DNA from: Gammaproteobacteria bacterium | Lineage (GTDB): Bacteria; Pseudomonadota; Gammaproteobacteria; JASBUN01 | Assembly (NCBI GenBank): GCA_030147845.1 | Contig: JASBUN010000046.1 | Span: 175,810-239,809, forward strand | Reading direction: 5' to 3' | Length of the DNA stretch: 64,000 nucleotides | Part shown: piece after piece, positions 9,394 through 22,117 of the stretch | Numbering within the stretch: position 1 is the stretch's first letter | Layout of the letters: every line of letters starts with the position of its first letter | The notes under the pieces: model-generated | Databases searched by the model: none | What the model was told of the DNA's origin: nothing | Seen by the model: the letters and a program-made list of their open reading frames with translations, nothing else | Translations under genes and position numbers: made by a program

Positions 9394-10356
9394 TCATTGG
9401 AAGTGCTGCTTCAATTCTTCGGCAATATCAAATAGGTCGGCAACAATACCGTAGCGGGCGATATTGAAGATGGACGCCTCGGCGTCCGTATTTACCGCGA
9501 CAATGGTTTGGACGTGTTTCATGCCCGCCATATGCTGCACCGAACCGGAAATACCCATCGCCAGATAGAGCTTGCAATTGCTTACGGTTTTTCCGGACTG
9601 CCCGACTTGGCGCGATTTCGGTAACCAACCGTTGTCGGCAATGGGTCTGGAGCAGCCCAGTGTGAAACCCATTTGGTCGGCGAGTTCATTGAACTGCTCG
9701 ACGTTGTCTTCTTCGGCAATCCCCCGACCGATGGACAATATGTATTCGGCCTGAGCAATATCGACATCGCCGCTGGTATCGGGCGCGTGAAAGCCGATAT
9801 GGCGAGTCCGCGGTTCTACCGCTGGCGCCTGAAACTCACTAATCGCCGGCGTTGCGCTCGTTTCGCTGGGTTTATACGTATTTCCGCGGATGGTCAGTAC
9901 CACCGTTTCTTTGTGAGGAAAATCCAGTTCCATGTGCATTTTCTCGGCGTAAGCGGCGCGAACTGCAACCGGTTTCCCGTCCTCATATCGAATCTCGAAG
10001 ACATCCGTGGCGCAACCGTAACGCCGTTTTGCGGCGACAACCGGCATGAAGCTCCAGGCGTCGACGCCGTGCGGCGCAAGGATAAGTTGTGGTTTCCGCT
10101 CGTCCGCGACCGCCAGCACGACGCTTTCATAGTAGTCCGGCTGAAACTCCGCTTGCGGGACCGACACCTTAATGATTTCATCCACGCCGCCGACGCTCAA
10201 CGCCTTTACGTACTGGTCGGGCTTGTCGGCAATAATGACAACACTGATCTTATTACCGGTAGCCTGCTTCAGCTCGGTCGCCGCCGTGATCACTTCCAAA
10301 GTTCCCGGGTTCAGTTCGCCGCTTCGATGCGAGGCAATCACCAGTATTTCGGCCAT
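9394..10356 (-). CDS. etfA: Electron transfer flavoprotein alpha subunit
   Basis: At 320 residues it is normal ETF-alpha length. The C-terminal FAD domain has SRPIADNGWLPKSRQVGQSG, the MGISGSVQHMAGM loop and IVAVNTDAEASIFNIARYG, all standard ETF-alpha features. With ETF-beta it forms a soluble FAD/AMP heterodimer that accepts electrons singly from flavin dehydrogenases. It shares one base with etfB. The likely donor is the trimethylamine dehydrogenase encoded 5 kb upstream in the same block, since characterised TMADH uses ETF. Confidence 0.95.
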   Translation of the reverse strand: MAEILVIASHRSGELNPGTLEVITAATELKQATGNKISVVIIADKPDQYVKALSVGGVDEIIKVSVPQAEFQPDYYESVVLAVADERKPQLILAPHGVDAWSFMPVVAAKRRYGCATDVFEIRYEDGKPVAVRAAYAEKMHMELDFPHKETVVLTIRGNTYKPSETSATPAISEFQAPAVEPRTRHIGFHAPDTSGDVDIAQAEYILSIGRGIAEEDNVEQFNELADQMGFTLGCSRPIADNGWLPKSRQVGQSGKTVSNCKLYLAMGISGSVQHMAGMKHVQTIVAVNTDAEASIFNIARYGIVADLFDIAEELKQHFQ

Positions 10357-11153
10357 TACGCGTCTCCCCTCAGTTCCTTGATAATTTCCGCCAAACGTGT
10401 CGCCTGCTCTGCAGGCGTACCTTCGATCAACTCTGCCTGTCCTTTTTCCGGAATGTACATGCGGCGCACCTGAGAAAGAGAGCCCGCCTCACCCACTTCT
10501 TGCGGACTCAAGCCGAGTTCGGACGGCGTCAATGTCTCCAACGGCTTCGCTTTGGCCTGTTTGATGCCACGTAATGACGCATAACGTGGTTCGTTGATAC
10601 CGAGCTGAATGGTCATCACCGCCGGAAGCTGGATTGCCAATTCTTCTTCAATGCCACCCTCGAGTTCTCGGCGAACATTGGCTTCGGAAGCCTCGGGATC
10701 GAGATCCAGGCGCGAAACCACGGCAATGTGCGCCCAGCCCAATTCCGCCGCGGCGCACATACCGGTCTGCGCGTAGGCGTGATCCGAGGCCAACGTGCCC
10801 GCTAAAACCATCGTTGCCTGTTCCCGCTTCGCCACGGCAGCGAGCAGATGGCCAATCACCATAGGATCCGAACCCTCCAGCGATTCGTCCCAGACGCGTA
10901 TGCCACGCTCGCCACCCTTCGCCAAGCACTTGCGGAGACCGGCCTCGGCGCGCTCGGGACCGACAGTGACCGGGATTGCTTCGATTTTGTCCGGGAATTT
11001 TTCCGCTAGTTGCAGCGCGACTTCCCATGAGTAGTCGTCCCATTCATTCAATTGGTAGTCGAGATAGTCCGGATCGGCGTCACACCCATCCTCGCGGATC
11101 TCGAAGTCTTCGTCCAACGCCGCTACTAGTTTTATCGCCACGAGAATTTTCAT
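10356..11153 (-). CDS. etfB: Electron transfer flavoprotein beta subunit
   Basis: The 265-residue product begins MKILVAIKLVAALDEDFEI, the usual ETF-beta N-terminus, and contains VLAGTLASDHAYAQTGMCAA (AMP/nucleotide loop) and LPAVMTIQLGINEPRYASLRG, the ETF-beta signature. It is slightly longer at the N-terminal acidic insert (EDGCDADPDYLDYQLNEWD), as in ETFs paired with methylamine or dimethylglycine dehydrogenases. It pairs with etfA and is separated from the upstream repeat-protein gene by 58 bases. Confidence 0.94.
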   Translation of the reverse strand: MKILVAIKLVAALDEDFEIREDGCDADPDYLDYQLNEWDDYSWEVALQLAEKFPDKIEAIPVTVGPERAEAGLRKCLAKGGERGIRVWDESLEGSDPMVIGHLLAAVAKREQATMVLAGTLASDHAYAQTGMCAAAELGWAHIAVVSRLDLDPEASEANVRRELEGGIEEELAIQLPAVMTIQLGINEPRYASLRGIKQAKAKPLETLTPSELGLSPQEVGEAGSLSQVRRMYIPEKGQAELIEGTPAEQATRLAEIIKELRGDA

Positions 11154-11211
11154 AGCCTCACCTCTATTGCCATCAACACTGTTCGGTCGCGGTGTCTTCG
11201 GCCTAAACTAC

Positions 11212-12630
11212 TCAAACAACGGAACCGCCAGTGAGACGACGCACGTATTGCTGCGTCGCGGTAAATCGAACCTGTGCATCAGGATCATCCAACATCCGTT
11301 TCAACGCTTGACTATCCAAGGCGGGATGCATGGCTAGGCACGCGCGGTTGAGCGGGTACGGATCCTCGCATAACGAATCGAGCACCTGCGCCGATGCGCT
11401 GCGATTGCGTATCACGGCGCGGCGAACATCTTTGTCGCCATGTCCGGCAAGGCGCGTCAGAACGTGAACACGGCTGGCGGGATTCTGGGCGACGCCGGCA
11501 AGCACGTCGAGACTCGAATCCTGCTCGAATGCATCGATAAGTTCCGGCGGACAATCTTGGCGGTATGCCACTGCTGCGCGTACCCAGGCGCATTCGTCCC
11601 TCGCCAACGCCGCTATCAACTCCGGCGGGCTGCCTGGATTGCGCGCAACGCCCCGGCGAACCTCCTCATGTTTGTCCTGCGCCAAATGAGCCAAAGCTTC
11701 GCGGCTTACGCTCGGGTTACGCGCAAGCCATCTGCGCACCCAGCTATCGTCGTCCGCCGCGAGTCGATCGACCAGTACGGCGCCCAACCCGCCGCGTCGC
11801 GCTTCACACCGGCGTACGCGCGCGCTGGCGTCCGGAGTTGTCGGTAGCTCGCACGTCGACGTGCGTGGATTGCGCACAACCGCGGCGCGGACCTCGGACG
11901 CCGCGTCGGACGCCATCGCGCGCAGCCCGTTTATCGACATATTCGGATTACTCGCCGCTTTGCGCCGCAACAAAATAACGTCGCTCCGCATAGCTTCCTC
12001 CAGCGCTGTCTTCGAACAGTTCGCATGTGCAGCCACCTCGCCTCGAACAAATATGTCACCGGTAGCCCACAGCTTATCCAGCACTGCTGTGGGCGCCGCC
12101 GGATTACGCGCCAACAGTTTATTTCCAGTCTCTGACACTGCTCCACTAATACGCTCCAACAACTCCGCTGAGGCGCCATGATTACCGGCAATTGCCTCGG
12201 CAATGGCGCCGTCGGATTTCCACGGCAACGCCTCCAATAGTTCGGGCCGCATGTTGCGATGCTTGGCCAGCACACGCGATAGTTCTGCCGAGTTGTAATG
12301 CCACGTCAAATACACCAAGGTCTGCGTCGGCGTAACGGCGTTTCCCGCAACCAACGACACCAAGCGCCTGTCTTCACTTCGGCCTAATGCATCCAATAGA
12401 GTTGCCGGTGCATAACCAGCCCGCGCAAAGTCACGCGCGACGCGTGGAAATGACCGCACAACCCCCTCAAGCGCCTTTCCAGCCGACCGACCGACGCAAT
12501 ACCCATACAGAGCCGCACAACGAAACGGATCGGATGCGCGGATAGCCGCGCGGCTCAGATCTTGCAATATCCGTGCACTACCCATAAGCGCGAACTCCGG
12601 CGAACCGGGCTCTACCTCGGCATCGCTCAA
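11212..12630 (-). CDS. Helical-repeat (LRV/HEAT-like) protein in the tmd-etf operon
   Basis: The 472-residue protein is built of ~24-residue repeats with the pattern VRxxVARNPxxxxELL, seen at least eight times from residue ~150 to 440 (for example VRRWLARNPSVSREAL, VRRGVARNPGSPPELI, VRRAVIRNRSASAQVL). This is a leucine-rich-repeat-variant/HEAT-type solenoid with no enzyme motif or signal peptide. It sits 5 bases downstream of the Fe-S membrane protein gene and 58 bases upstream of etfB, so it is surely co-transcribed. A scaffold, chaperone or cofactor-assembly role is possible; the sequence does not say. Low Cys content argues against its own Fe-S cluster. Confidence 0.75.
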   Translation of the reverse strand: MSDAEVEPGSPEFALMGSARILQDLSRAAIRASDPFRCAALYGYCVGRSAGKALEGVVRSFPRVARDFARAGYAPATLLDALGRSEDRRLVSLVAGNAVTPTQTLVYLTWHYNSAELSRVLAKHRNMRPELLEALPWKSDGAIAEAIAGNHGASAELLERISGAVSETGNKLLARNPAAPTAVLDKLWATGDIFVRGEVAAHANCSKTALEEAMRSDVILLRRKAASNPNMSINGLRAMASDAASEVRAAVVRNPRTSTCELPTTPDASARVRRCEARRGGLGAVLVDRLAADDDSWVRRWLARNPSVSREALAHLAQDKHEEVRRGVARNPGSPPELIAALARDECAWVRAAVAYRQDCPPELIDAFEQDSSLDVLAGVAQNPASRVHVLTRLAGHGDKDVRRAVIRNRSASAQVLDSLCEDPYPLNRACLAMHPALDSQALKRMLDDPDAQVRFTATQQYVRRLTGGSVV

Positions 12631-12635
12631 AGCAG

Positions 12636-14789
12636 CTACGCCGTCTCCGGAACGTCGTGGCTAAACGGCTGCTCAGTTCCCGCTTGCATACAGGCATCGA
12701 CCAACTCGATCAGTTCGCGCACGGCAATTTTCTGTTCATTTCCGGTCGACTTGACCGCGTCCTCGAACATGTTCATACACTTCGGACAACTCACGACGAA
12801 CACTTCCAAGCCTTCGATTGCCGCTGCCTCTTGCATTCGGTTCTCGGCGGGCTTTTGCAATTCAATTGGGTCCGGCGTCCAAATCCGCCCGCCACCGGCA
12901 CCGCAACAGAACGAGTTATCGCGCGAACGGTCCATTTCCACCAACTCGGCGCCGATACGGTTCAAGGCATCCCTGGGTGCGTCGTAGCCGTTATTAAGAC
13001 GACCGAGATGGCAAGGGTCATGAAAGGTGACGCGCCGATCGAGTTTTCCGCTTAATTTTATTACGCCGGTCTCCAACATCCGCTGGATCATGCTGCTCGC
13101 ATGTTCAACGTTGTATACGCCGCCAAACTGCGGGTACTCATTTTTTAGTGTGTTGTACGAGTGCGGATCAGTGGTTACGATATGCTTGAACTCACATTCC
13201 GCCAACGCCGCGATGTTCGCTTCCGCCAGGTGCTCATAGAGCCCTTCCTCACCAACACGACGGACATCGTTGCCGGCATTCATCTCGGCTTCATATAGAA
13301 TTCCGAAATCCACTCCAGCGGCATGCAGTACACGCGCAAACGCTTGCGAAACTTTCTGATATCGAGGATCGAAGGAGGCAAAGTCACCAACGAACCACAG
13401 TACGTCGACGGCTTCCTTGCGTGCATCCTTTATTGGAAAATCGAGTTTCTTGGTCCAAGCCGCCCGCTTGCGCTTATTTTCGCCAAACGAGTTGCCTTTG
13501 TTTTGTATGTTTTGCAGCGCCGTTTGTACGGCAGGATCCATATCGCCTTTGTCGACCAGAGCTCTGCGCATCTCGACGATCATGGGCACATGCTCGATTC
13601 CGACGGGACAAATCTCGACACAGGCAGCGCAGGTTCGACATGCCCATAGCGTCTCCGCGCGCACTTGGTGCAGTCCTCGCCCCAAGACGGTCAAGTCCTC
13701 GTCCGCCGGAAGCGCGTACCGTTCCAAATTTGTGTGCGAAAACTCTCTGATGCTTAAAACAAGATCGCGAGGTGACAGGGGGTAGCCGGTCGCTTTGGCC
13801 GGGCATGCCTCGTGACAGCGACCGCACTTCGTACATGCATCGACCTGCCAAAGGTAGCGACGGGAAAAATCCGTAATTTTGGAATAGCCTATTCGATTCG
13901 CGTCCAGATCGGCCGTCGGCAGTCGGGCCGCCGGCTTGTCGTCACGCAAGGACAACGACACCATAGCGGTAAGGATATGTTTGACTTTCGTGTAAGGAAT
14001 GAGGGCGATAAACACCAATGCGATAAGACCGTGCCCCCACCATAACCACATTCGCAACGCTGCGCCCGCCGCCGGTCCGACTCCGGCCGCCTTCAGTCCA
14101 TAGGCAACCGCAGCACCGACGGGAGACCACCATCGGTAGTCCCAAACACTAGGATCTGTTTGCAACCAAACCAGCCGTGCCGCCTCGAGCAGGAATCCGG
14201 TCATCGCGATAATGATCAGAGCCCATAGAAACGTCCAGTCTTCTATGCGGTAGTCCCGCCGCGTATAGTCCGGGTCGGCTTCACTTCGATCCGGACGCTT
14301 ATAGTTCAACTTGGGCGGCGCCAACCACTTCCGCCGATACATCATGTACAGCAGCCCGGCGATCAGCCAGAGGCCGGCAATATCCAGCGTTAATGAAAAC
14401 AGCAGATAAAATGTTCCGTACCAAAAACGAATTCCAAGAAGAGGATGAAGGATATCGTATTGAAGCGTGATCGTTGACGTGCCGATAAACAGAAGCGTGA
14501 AGCCGAAAAAAATGTACGCATGTGCTTTGCCGGCCGGTCGATCACGCCGCTTGATACCACGGTGCGTCAGCATATCGGCCAGCATGCGCCGGAATCCCGC
14601 CAACCCTGAATGCGTAGCGGACGTCGTTCCGCGATGGTATTTTCGAATCTGGATGTAGCATCCGTAGGCAAACACCGCAATCGCGGTGAACGCGACGACG
14701 TAGAACGAAAAAATCATCCAGCCGGAAAAATCCTGGAAAAGAATTCGAGTAACGTGTTCCGCACTCTGGCCGTCTACAATCAAACTCAT
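12636..14789 (-). CDS. Membrane heterodisulfide reductase-like Fe-S protein, putative ETF:quinone oxidoreductase (DgcB/EMO-like)
   Basis: About 717 residues from MSLIVDG. The first ~300 residues hold several membrane helices of NarI-like type with His residues. Two ferredoxin motifs follow, CTKCGRCHEACP and CRTCAACVEICP. The C-terminal half has two CCG-type domains (HDPCHLGR, FCCGAGGG, CPKCMNMF). This architecture matches DgcB of dimethylglycine catabolism and the EtfAB:menaquinone oxidoreductase family. With tmd upstream and etfBA downstream, it most likely carries electrons from reduced ETF to quinone. An in-frame start 72 bases upstream exists, but its extra residues look non-homologous. 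Confidence 0.88.
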   Translation of the reverse strand: MSLIVDGQSAEHVTRILFQDFSGWMIFSFYVVAFTAIAVFAYGCYIQIRKYHRGTTSATHSGLAGFRRMLADMLTHRGIKRRDRPAGKAHAYIFFGFTLLFIGTSTITLQYDILHPLLGIRFWYGTFYLLFSLTLDIAGLWLIAGLLYMMYRRKWLAPPKLNYKRPDRSEADPDYTRRDYRIEDWTFLWALIIIAMTGFLLEAARLVWLQTDPSVWDYRWWSPVGAAVAYGLKAAGVGPAAGAALRMWLWWGHGLIALVFIALIPYTKVKHILTAMVSLSLRDDKPAARLPTADLDANRIGYSKITDFSRRYLWQVDACTKCGRCHEACPAKATGYPLSPRDLVLSIREFSHTNLERYALPADEDLTVLGRGLHQVRAETLWACRTCAACVEICPVGIEHVPMIVEMRRALVDKGDMDPAVQTALQNIQNKGNSFGENKRKRAAWTKKLDFPIKDARKEAVDVLWFVGDFASFDPRYQKVSQAFARVLHAAGVDFGILYEAEMNAGNDVRRVGEEGLYEHLAEANIAALAECEFKHIVTTDPHSYNTLKNEYPQFGGVYNVEHASSMIQRMLETGVIKLSGKLDRRVTFHDPCHLGRLNNGYDAPRDALNRIGAELVEMDRSRDNSFCCGAGGGRIWTPDPIELQKPAENRMQEAAAIEGLEVFVVSCPKCMNMFEDAVKSTGNEQKIAVRELIELVDACMQAGTEQPFSHDVPETA

Positions 14790-14938
14790 AGCGTAACTCG
14801 CGGATTTTCGGCAAGACGAACCATCGATCGAGTGACTGCACGCAATCGGAACACCGAGCAAGCTTGTGCGCGATATACCGCGCGCCCGCCCCGCTCAAAG
14901 GACGGACGCGCGCCGGGGACGGTAGCCACGTTAGACGG

Positions 14939-17707
<2,769 letters not shown>

Positions 17708-19867
17708 TTATGGCGCCGATTGGCTATTGAATAGCGCGACCACATCCGAAGCATGGAGCAAAGCTGCGATGGCAGGTCCTTGGAGATAGTCCACGCCCGA
17801 CGCTTCTAGAACGCGACGTTGTCCGGCGGAGGAGACTTGGCTGGCGATAACATCGATACCTAAGCTATGTGCATAGGCGGTAATGGCTCTGATAATGTCT
17901 GAATTGAGTTCCGCCTGCGCGACTAGTTCAGGGTTGAGCTTTACTGCACTAATCGACATTCTGCGTAATACGGCCGGCGCCAGAAGACCGGTACCGAAAC
18001 CGTCGACCACGAGTTGAAGGCCGCCGCTGTCCACTCCATTGAGTATTTCTTCAACAAGGTTGTCCGGCTGCATAAGAATGCTTTCCGGAATGCCGAGAGA
18101 AAGTCGGCATCTAGGTGTAGACACTGACGCCAATTCCTCGGCAAGACGCAACATTACATTGGTATCCAGCAAACTCTTACCGTGAATATAAATATTCACC
18201 GACATCTGTTCCGGCGTTACGCTCTCGTACCATTCCCGTACATGTTTCGCAACGCGGGCGATCATCCATTCCCATAGCGGCACCACATATTGGTTTTCGT
18301 CCGCGATGGGCACGAAATCTTCCGCCAACAACTGCCCATGGCGCGGGTGATTCCAGACCAATCGCGCTTCGAGCCCGGCGACTTTACCGTCGCTGGCGTT
18401 GACAATAGGCTGAGCCAAAACCTCGAGTTCGTTCCGCTCCGCAGCCAATTCCAATTCTGCCGCCATCTGAGACCATGCCGCGGCTTGTGCGTGTGTCTGT
18501 AGATCAAATACCTCATATCGACCACCACCGAGGTTACTGGCACGGCTAAGCGCCGTCGCCGCATCCATCATCATGTCGTCGCCGGTAGCGTAACCACTGT
18601 CACTAAGTGAAACACCGATACTGGCAGTGATAAAGATTTGATGATCGTCGATCCGGATCGGCGTCAGAACCAGTTCTTCGAGGCGCTTGCAAATTTTGGT
18701 CACAGCGCTAACACCGTCGTAACCATCTGCGGCTTCCACCAATATGCCAAAGCCGGCCGGCTCAATGCGCGCGATCGTGTCCGGCGCTACGATATGTCCA
18801 CGCAAAAGATTACCCACTTCCGTCACCGCGCGCTCCGCAATCCCGATAGGATATTTTTTCTTTAAACCTTCAAATCGGTCAATTTGTAGCAACAACAGAG
18901 CGAATGAACTGCCCGATGATTTTCGCGCGCGCATCAGACGCTGTTTCAATCGATCAGTAAACAGCGATCGATTAGGCAGGCCTGTATCAATGTCATACAA
19001 CAGCCTGTCCGTACGCTCCTCTTCGTTACGCTTCCAGGATGTAATTTCAACGATAAATCCGTCGATGGTCAGGAGCTCACCGCTGGCCGTGTAATTTCCC
19101 TGGCCGGCGTCGAGCACCCACTTTTCTTCACCCTGCGCGGTGATCAGTCGGTAGGTAACATTGAACGGTCGATCTTCACGTAATGCCGCCTGAACCAAAT
19201 TCCAAACCCGCTGCCGGTCGTCCATATGGATGAGTTCAACAAACGGCAGCTTCTGATTATTGGTCAAATCATCGGGGAAATATCCGGTAAGGTCGCGGCA
19301 ACCCGCGCTACAGAACTCCATCGTCCATAGCGTGTTCGCTCGACAGCGATAGATCATTGCCGGAACATCCGCGACAATCGTCTCCAGCGCGCGGTGCCCG
19401 GCGCGCGTCAAATTTTCCTGTTCAACGTGCTGATTGATATCGGTAAGCGTGCCGATCACCTGTCGCGAGGCGAGACCGTCTTCGTTCACGCTAATGGTAT
19501 TACATCGCACTTCCACCCAAACGGGGTCACCCGTGCGGCAGAGAATCCGCATGGAAAACATCGTTGCTGGGTCGTCATCAACAAATTGCGCACGCAAATA
19601 GTCGGTCCATGCTGCACGATCTTCCGGATGGATGTAATGCACACACTCACGGCCGATCGATTCAGAGGACGTATAACCAGTTAATTTTTTCCATCCACCG
19701 TTGAGGTACTTCCAAGCGCCATCGCGATCGGCACGGAATACAACTTCCGGAAGATTTTCCAGTATTTGCCCGATGGTCGCCGCATCGGTTGCGCCGGCAA
19801 CAGATTCTTTTTCGATGCGATCGGAGCGTGTTGGCCCGAACGGAATCAATATATTAAGCCAGCCCAT
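17708..19867 (-). CDS. PAS-PAS-GGDEF-EAL protein with both catalytic motifs degenerate
   Basis: The 719-residue protein has two PAS/PAC domains (about 30-150 and 155-275), then GGDEF-like (~285-450) and EAL-like (~455-710) domains. The GGDEF signature reads EPAGF. The EAL motif reads LEARLVW, DDFGTG is DGFGTG, and the late AEGVE glutamate is lost (IASQVSS), although the KLNPE lysine remains. It is therefore probably not a c-di-GMP synthase or esterase, but could sense ligands and act as a binding or regulatory protein as CsrD/LapD-type pseudo-enzymes do. No membrane segment is evident. It sits between tmd and the NarXL-like pair on the same strand. Confidence 0.85.
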   Translation of the reverse strand: MGWLNILIPFGPTRSDRIEKESVAGATDAATIGQILENLPEVVFRADRDGAWKYLNGGWKKLTGYTSSESIGRECVHYIHPEDRAAWTDYLRAQFVDDDPATMFSMRILCRTGDPVWVEVRCNTISVNEDGLASRQVIGTLTDINQHVEQENLTRAGHRALETIVADVPAMIYRCRANTLWTMEFCSAGCRDLTGYFPDDLTNNQKLPFVELIHMDDRQRVWNLVQAALREDRPFNVTYRLITAQGEEKWVLDAGQGNYTASGELLTIDGFIVEITSWKRNEEERTDRLLYDIDTGLPNRSLFTDRLKQRLMRARKSSGSSFALLLLQIDRFEGLKKKYPIGIAERAVTEVGNLLRGHIVAPDTIARIEPAGFGILVEAADGYDGVSAVTKICKRLEELVLTPIRIDDHQIFITASIGVSLSDSGYATGDDMMMDAATALSRASNLGGGRYEVFDLQTHAQAAAWSQMAAELELAAERNELEVLAQPIVNASDGKVAGLEARLVWNHPRHGQLLAEDFVPIADENQYVVPLWEWMIARVAKHVREWYESVTPEQMSVNIYIHGKSLLDTNVMLRLAEELASVSTPRCRLSLGIPESILMQPDNLVEEILNGVDSGGLQLVVDGFGTGLLAPAVLRRMSISAVKLNPELVAQAELNSDIIRAITAYAHSLGIDVIASQVSSAGQRRVLEASGVDYLQGPAIAALLHASDVVALFNSQSAP

Positions 19868-20028
19868 GATCGAGTTCCTCTACGTTCCGTCGCACAACCC
19901 GCTTAGTGCTCACTGTATTGCACTCCCTGCCTACGCGCAGACGCCAGACATACACAAATGTGCCCTACGTACCGCAGCGCGCCAATGCCCCCGAGGAGAT
20001 AAGTGATATCAGCGTCGACAATATATTA

Positions 20029-20709
20029 TTACGCATGTCCCGGCGCCGTTTTTTCAGTTGGGCTATCCTGGCGGCCGAGCGCCCACACCGCCGCTTCCAA
20101 GCGCGAGCGCAGATTGAGCTTGCGTAGCATGTTCTTAACATGCACTTTGACTGTACCGTCGCTGATATGTAGTTCTCGGGCGATCATCTTGTTACTCATC
20201 CCTGCCGCAATAAGTGCCAGAATCTCTCGCTCCCTTTCCGTCAAGGCGCCGTCGTTCTGGGCTGGCGCGTCATCCAAATCTTTCATCGCGTGCGCGAGCA
20301 AGCCCGATAGCGACGGATCCAATACGGTTTCCCCGTGTGCGGCCGCTCTCAAATTGTCGAGAAGCGACTCGGGCTCCATGTCCTTCAACAAATAACCGTC
20401 GGCTCCCGCTCGCAGCGCTGCGACCAAATCGGATTCCTGATTCGAGAACGTCAATATAATCACGAGTGCTGATACGTGTTCCCGCTTCAGTCTGGACAGC
20501 GTCTCTATACCGTCCATACCGTGCATATTCAAATCAAGCAGAATTAAGTCCGGACACAACGACTTCGCCAGCTCCACGCCCTCGGCGCCTGATTTAGCTT
20601 CGGCTAAAAGCCTGAATTCCGGTTCCATTTCAATCAAATCGGCGACCCCTTTTCGGAACAAAGGATGGTCGTCAACGATCAAAATTGATTTCTGCCCCTC
20701 TTGTCTCAT
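20029..20709 (-). CDS. NarL/FixJ-family response regulator
   Basis: The 226-residue protein has a receiver domain (IVDDHPLFRKGV, phospho-acceptor Asp in LILLDLNMHGMDG, Lys in GYLLKDMEPE) and a LuxR-type HTH (LTEREREILALIAAGMSN, followed by TVKVHVKNMLRKL). It is a transcription factor activated by phosphorylation. Its start lies 1 base from the stop of the sensor kinase gene, so the two form a pair. The target genes may be the neighbouring amine genes, but no operator is recognised. Confidence 0.92.
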   Translation of the reverse strand: MRQEGQKSILIVDDHPLFRKGVADLIEMEPEFRLLAEAKSGAEGVELAKSLCPDLILLDLNMHGMDGIETLSRLKREHVSALVIILTFSNQESDLVAALRAGADGYLLKDMEPESLLDNLRAAAHGETVLDPSLSGLLAHAMKDLDDAPAQNDGALTEREREILALIAAGMSNKMIARELHISDGTVKVHVKNMLRKLNLRSRLEAAVWALGRQDSPTEKTAPGHA

Positions 20710-20710
20710 A

Positions 20711-22117
20711 TCAGCCCACCTCTTTTAGTCGCTCTTGCTCGCTACGGCTGTTGGCGCCAAAACGCACATGCACCCGTGCGCCACCCCGCGGGCTCTTGGT
20801 AACCCTGAGTTCACCACCCAACTCGTGAGCACGCTGCTGCATAATCACCAGACCGTGGTGTTGTTCCCGCAGCCCGACCGCCTCAACGCCAATACCATCG
20901 TCATCGATCGTGATATCGACAACGCCACCCCCGTATTCTCGTAAGCTCACCTGGGAAGCGTGGCCGTGAGAATGGCGCACGACGTTGGTGAGCGCCTCTC
21001 GCACAATTTGCAGAACGTGCATTTCCTCGTCCACCGATAAGGTCCCGATCGACAGACGATTGTCCACGCTGAATGCAATCCCACTCCGACCTTCAAATTC
21101 GCTGATGGACGCTTGCAAGGCCTGCTGAAAGCTGCCCCCGTTCATGGTTAAACGGAACGTAGTAATAATTTCCCGCAGCTGTCGGTGCGCCAAATTAAGT
21201 TGCGTACGAATCTCTTGTAGCATGGAGTCGGCGCGCGCACGATCGATATCGACGTCTGGCCTGTTGAGTTCGAGAACCGATTGCAGACGACTGACTTGAA
21301 TTCGCAGATAACTCAGCGACTGTGCCAACGAATCGTGTAGTTCCCGCGCGATAACGGCGCGTTCCCGATACAACGCCAACTTTCGGTCCGTCTGCGCACG
21401 CTGGGCACTGCAAATTATTGCCCCCAGGATCGCTCCCAGCCCTTCGCCGAGCGTTTCTATGGCCGTATTACTGGTATTCGCCAACTGCTGGGCAGGGATC
21501 TTTAACAGTAGGCATCCGCGACCGCCTTCGATGCGCGTATCGAGAGACGCGATGGCGACGTACGAACTGGCGTCGTCCCGCATGCGCACAAATTGTAGTG
21601 GTTCGGCTCCTATTTTCTGATCATCCGCGTGACCATCAAGCAATAGCCTTTCGCCAAATTCGACGAAATCCGCGGAAGTCCAGGCCAGGCGCTCGAACCG
21701 TCCGCCGTCTCTGGAAATAAATATCGCACTTGCCGATCCACCGGTAACCGATTCGACTTCACTCAACAAACGTCGATACGCCAGTTTTGACTCCGGCGCG
21801 GCCACCAGTTCGGCCAAAACGGTTTGAAGTAGGGACAGAGGATTAGGCGTAGCGCTACTGATGGGTGGGGGAAGTTGTTCGTGCGTCGAAGCGGCTTGTT
21901 CGCTAAACCGGGATAGACGCCATGCGTACATAAGCACCAATAGACAGACTACCAAAATCGCCGCGGTTATGGCATGCGTGACAACGGCAGGAAAGGAAAA
22001 GAGCGGACCGCCGAGCCAGTCTTCCGCCAACGCGATAACGATAAGAATTACGGCAACGCCAATGGCCACCGCCGGATGGCGTGACCCAAGCCGAACAATT
22101 GTTCGCCCCTCCGTCAT
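20711..22117 (-). CDS. NarX/NarQ-like sensor histidine kinase
   Basis: The 468-residue protein has two N-terminal membrane helices (about residues 14-65) with almost no periplasmic loop, a GAF-like central region, a HisKA_3 dimerisation domain with the phospho-acceptor in ERAVIARELHDSLAQSL, and an HATPase domain (VREALTNVVRHS, DDDGIGV). It phosphorylates the adjacent response regulator. The lack of a sizeable external domain suggests sensing within the membrane or through the GAF-like region. Signal unknown; nitrate is not implied, because no nitrate genes are near. Confidence 0.9.
   Translation of the reverse strand: MTEGRTIVRLGSRHPAVAIGVAVILIVIALAEDWLGGPLFSFPAVVTHAITAAILVVCLLVLMYAWRLSRFSEQAASTHEQLPPPISSATPNPLSLLQTVLAELVAAPESKLAYRRLLSEVESVTGGSASAIFISRDGGRFERLAWTSADFVEFGERLLLDGHADDQKIGAEPLQFVRMRDDASSYVAIASLDTRIEGGRGCLLLKIPAQQLANTSNTAIETLGEGLGAILGAIICSAQRAQTDRKLALYRERAVIARELHDSLAQSLSYLRIQVSRLQSVLELNRPDVDIDRARADSMLQEIRTQLNLAHRQLREIITTFRLTMNGGSFQQALQASISEFEGRSGIAFSVDNRLSIGTLSVDEEMHVLQIVREALTNVVRHSHGHASQVSLREYGGGVVDITIDDDGIGVEAVGLREQHHGLVIMQQRAHELGGELRVTKSPRGGARVHVRFGANSRSEQERLKEVG

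Noticed and set aside
9148..9435. Plus-strand 95-codon frame between etfA and the porin gene
   Set aside because: It overlaps the conserved 3' end of etfA, has no domain character and no convincing ribosome site.
20711..22117. Nitrate/nitrite sensing by the NarXL-like pair
   Set aside because: There is no periplasmic P-box domain and no nitrate reductase or nitrite genes in the window.
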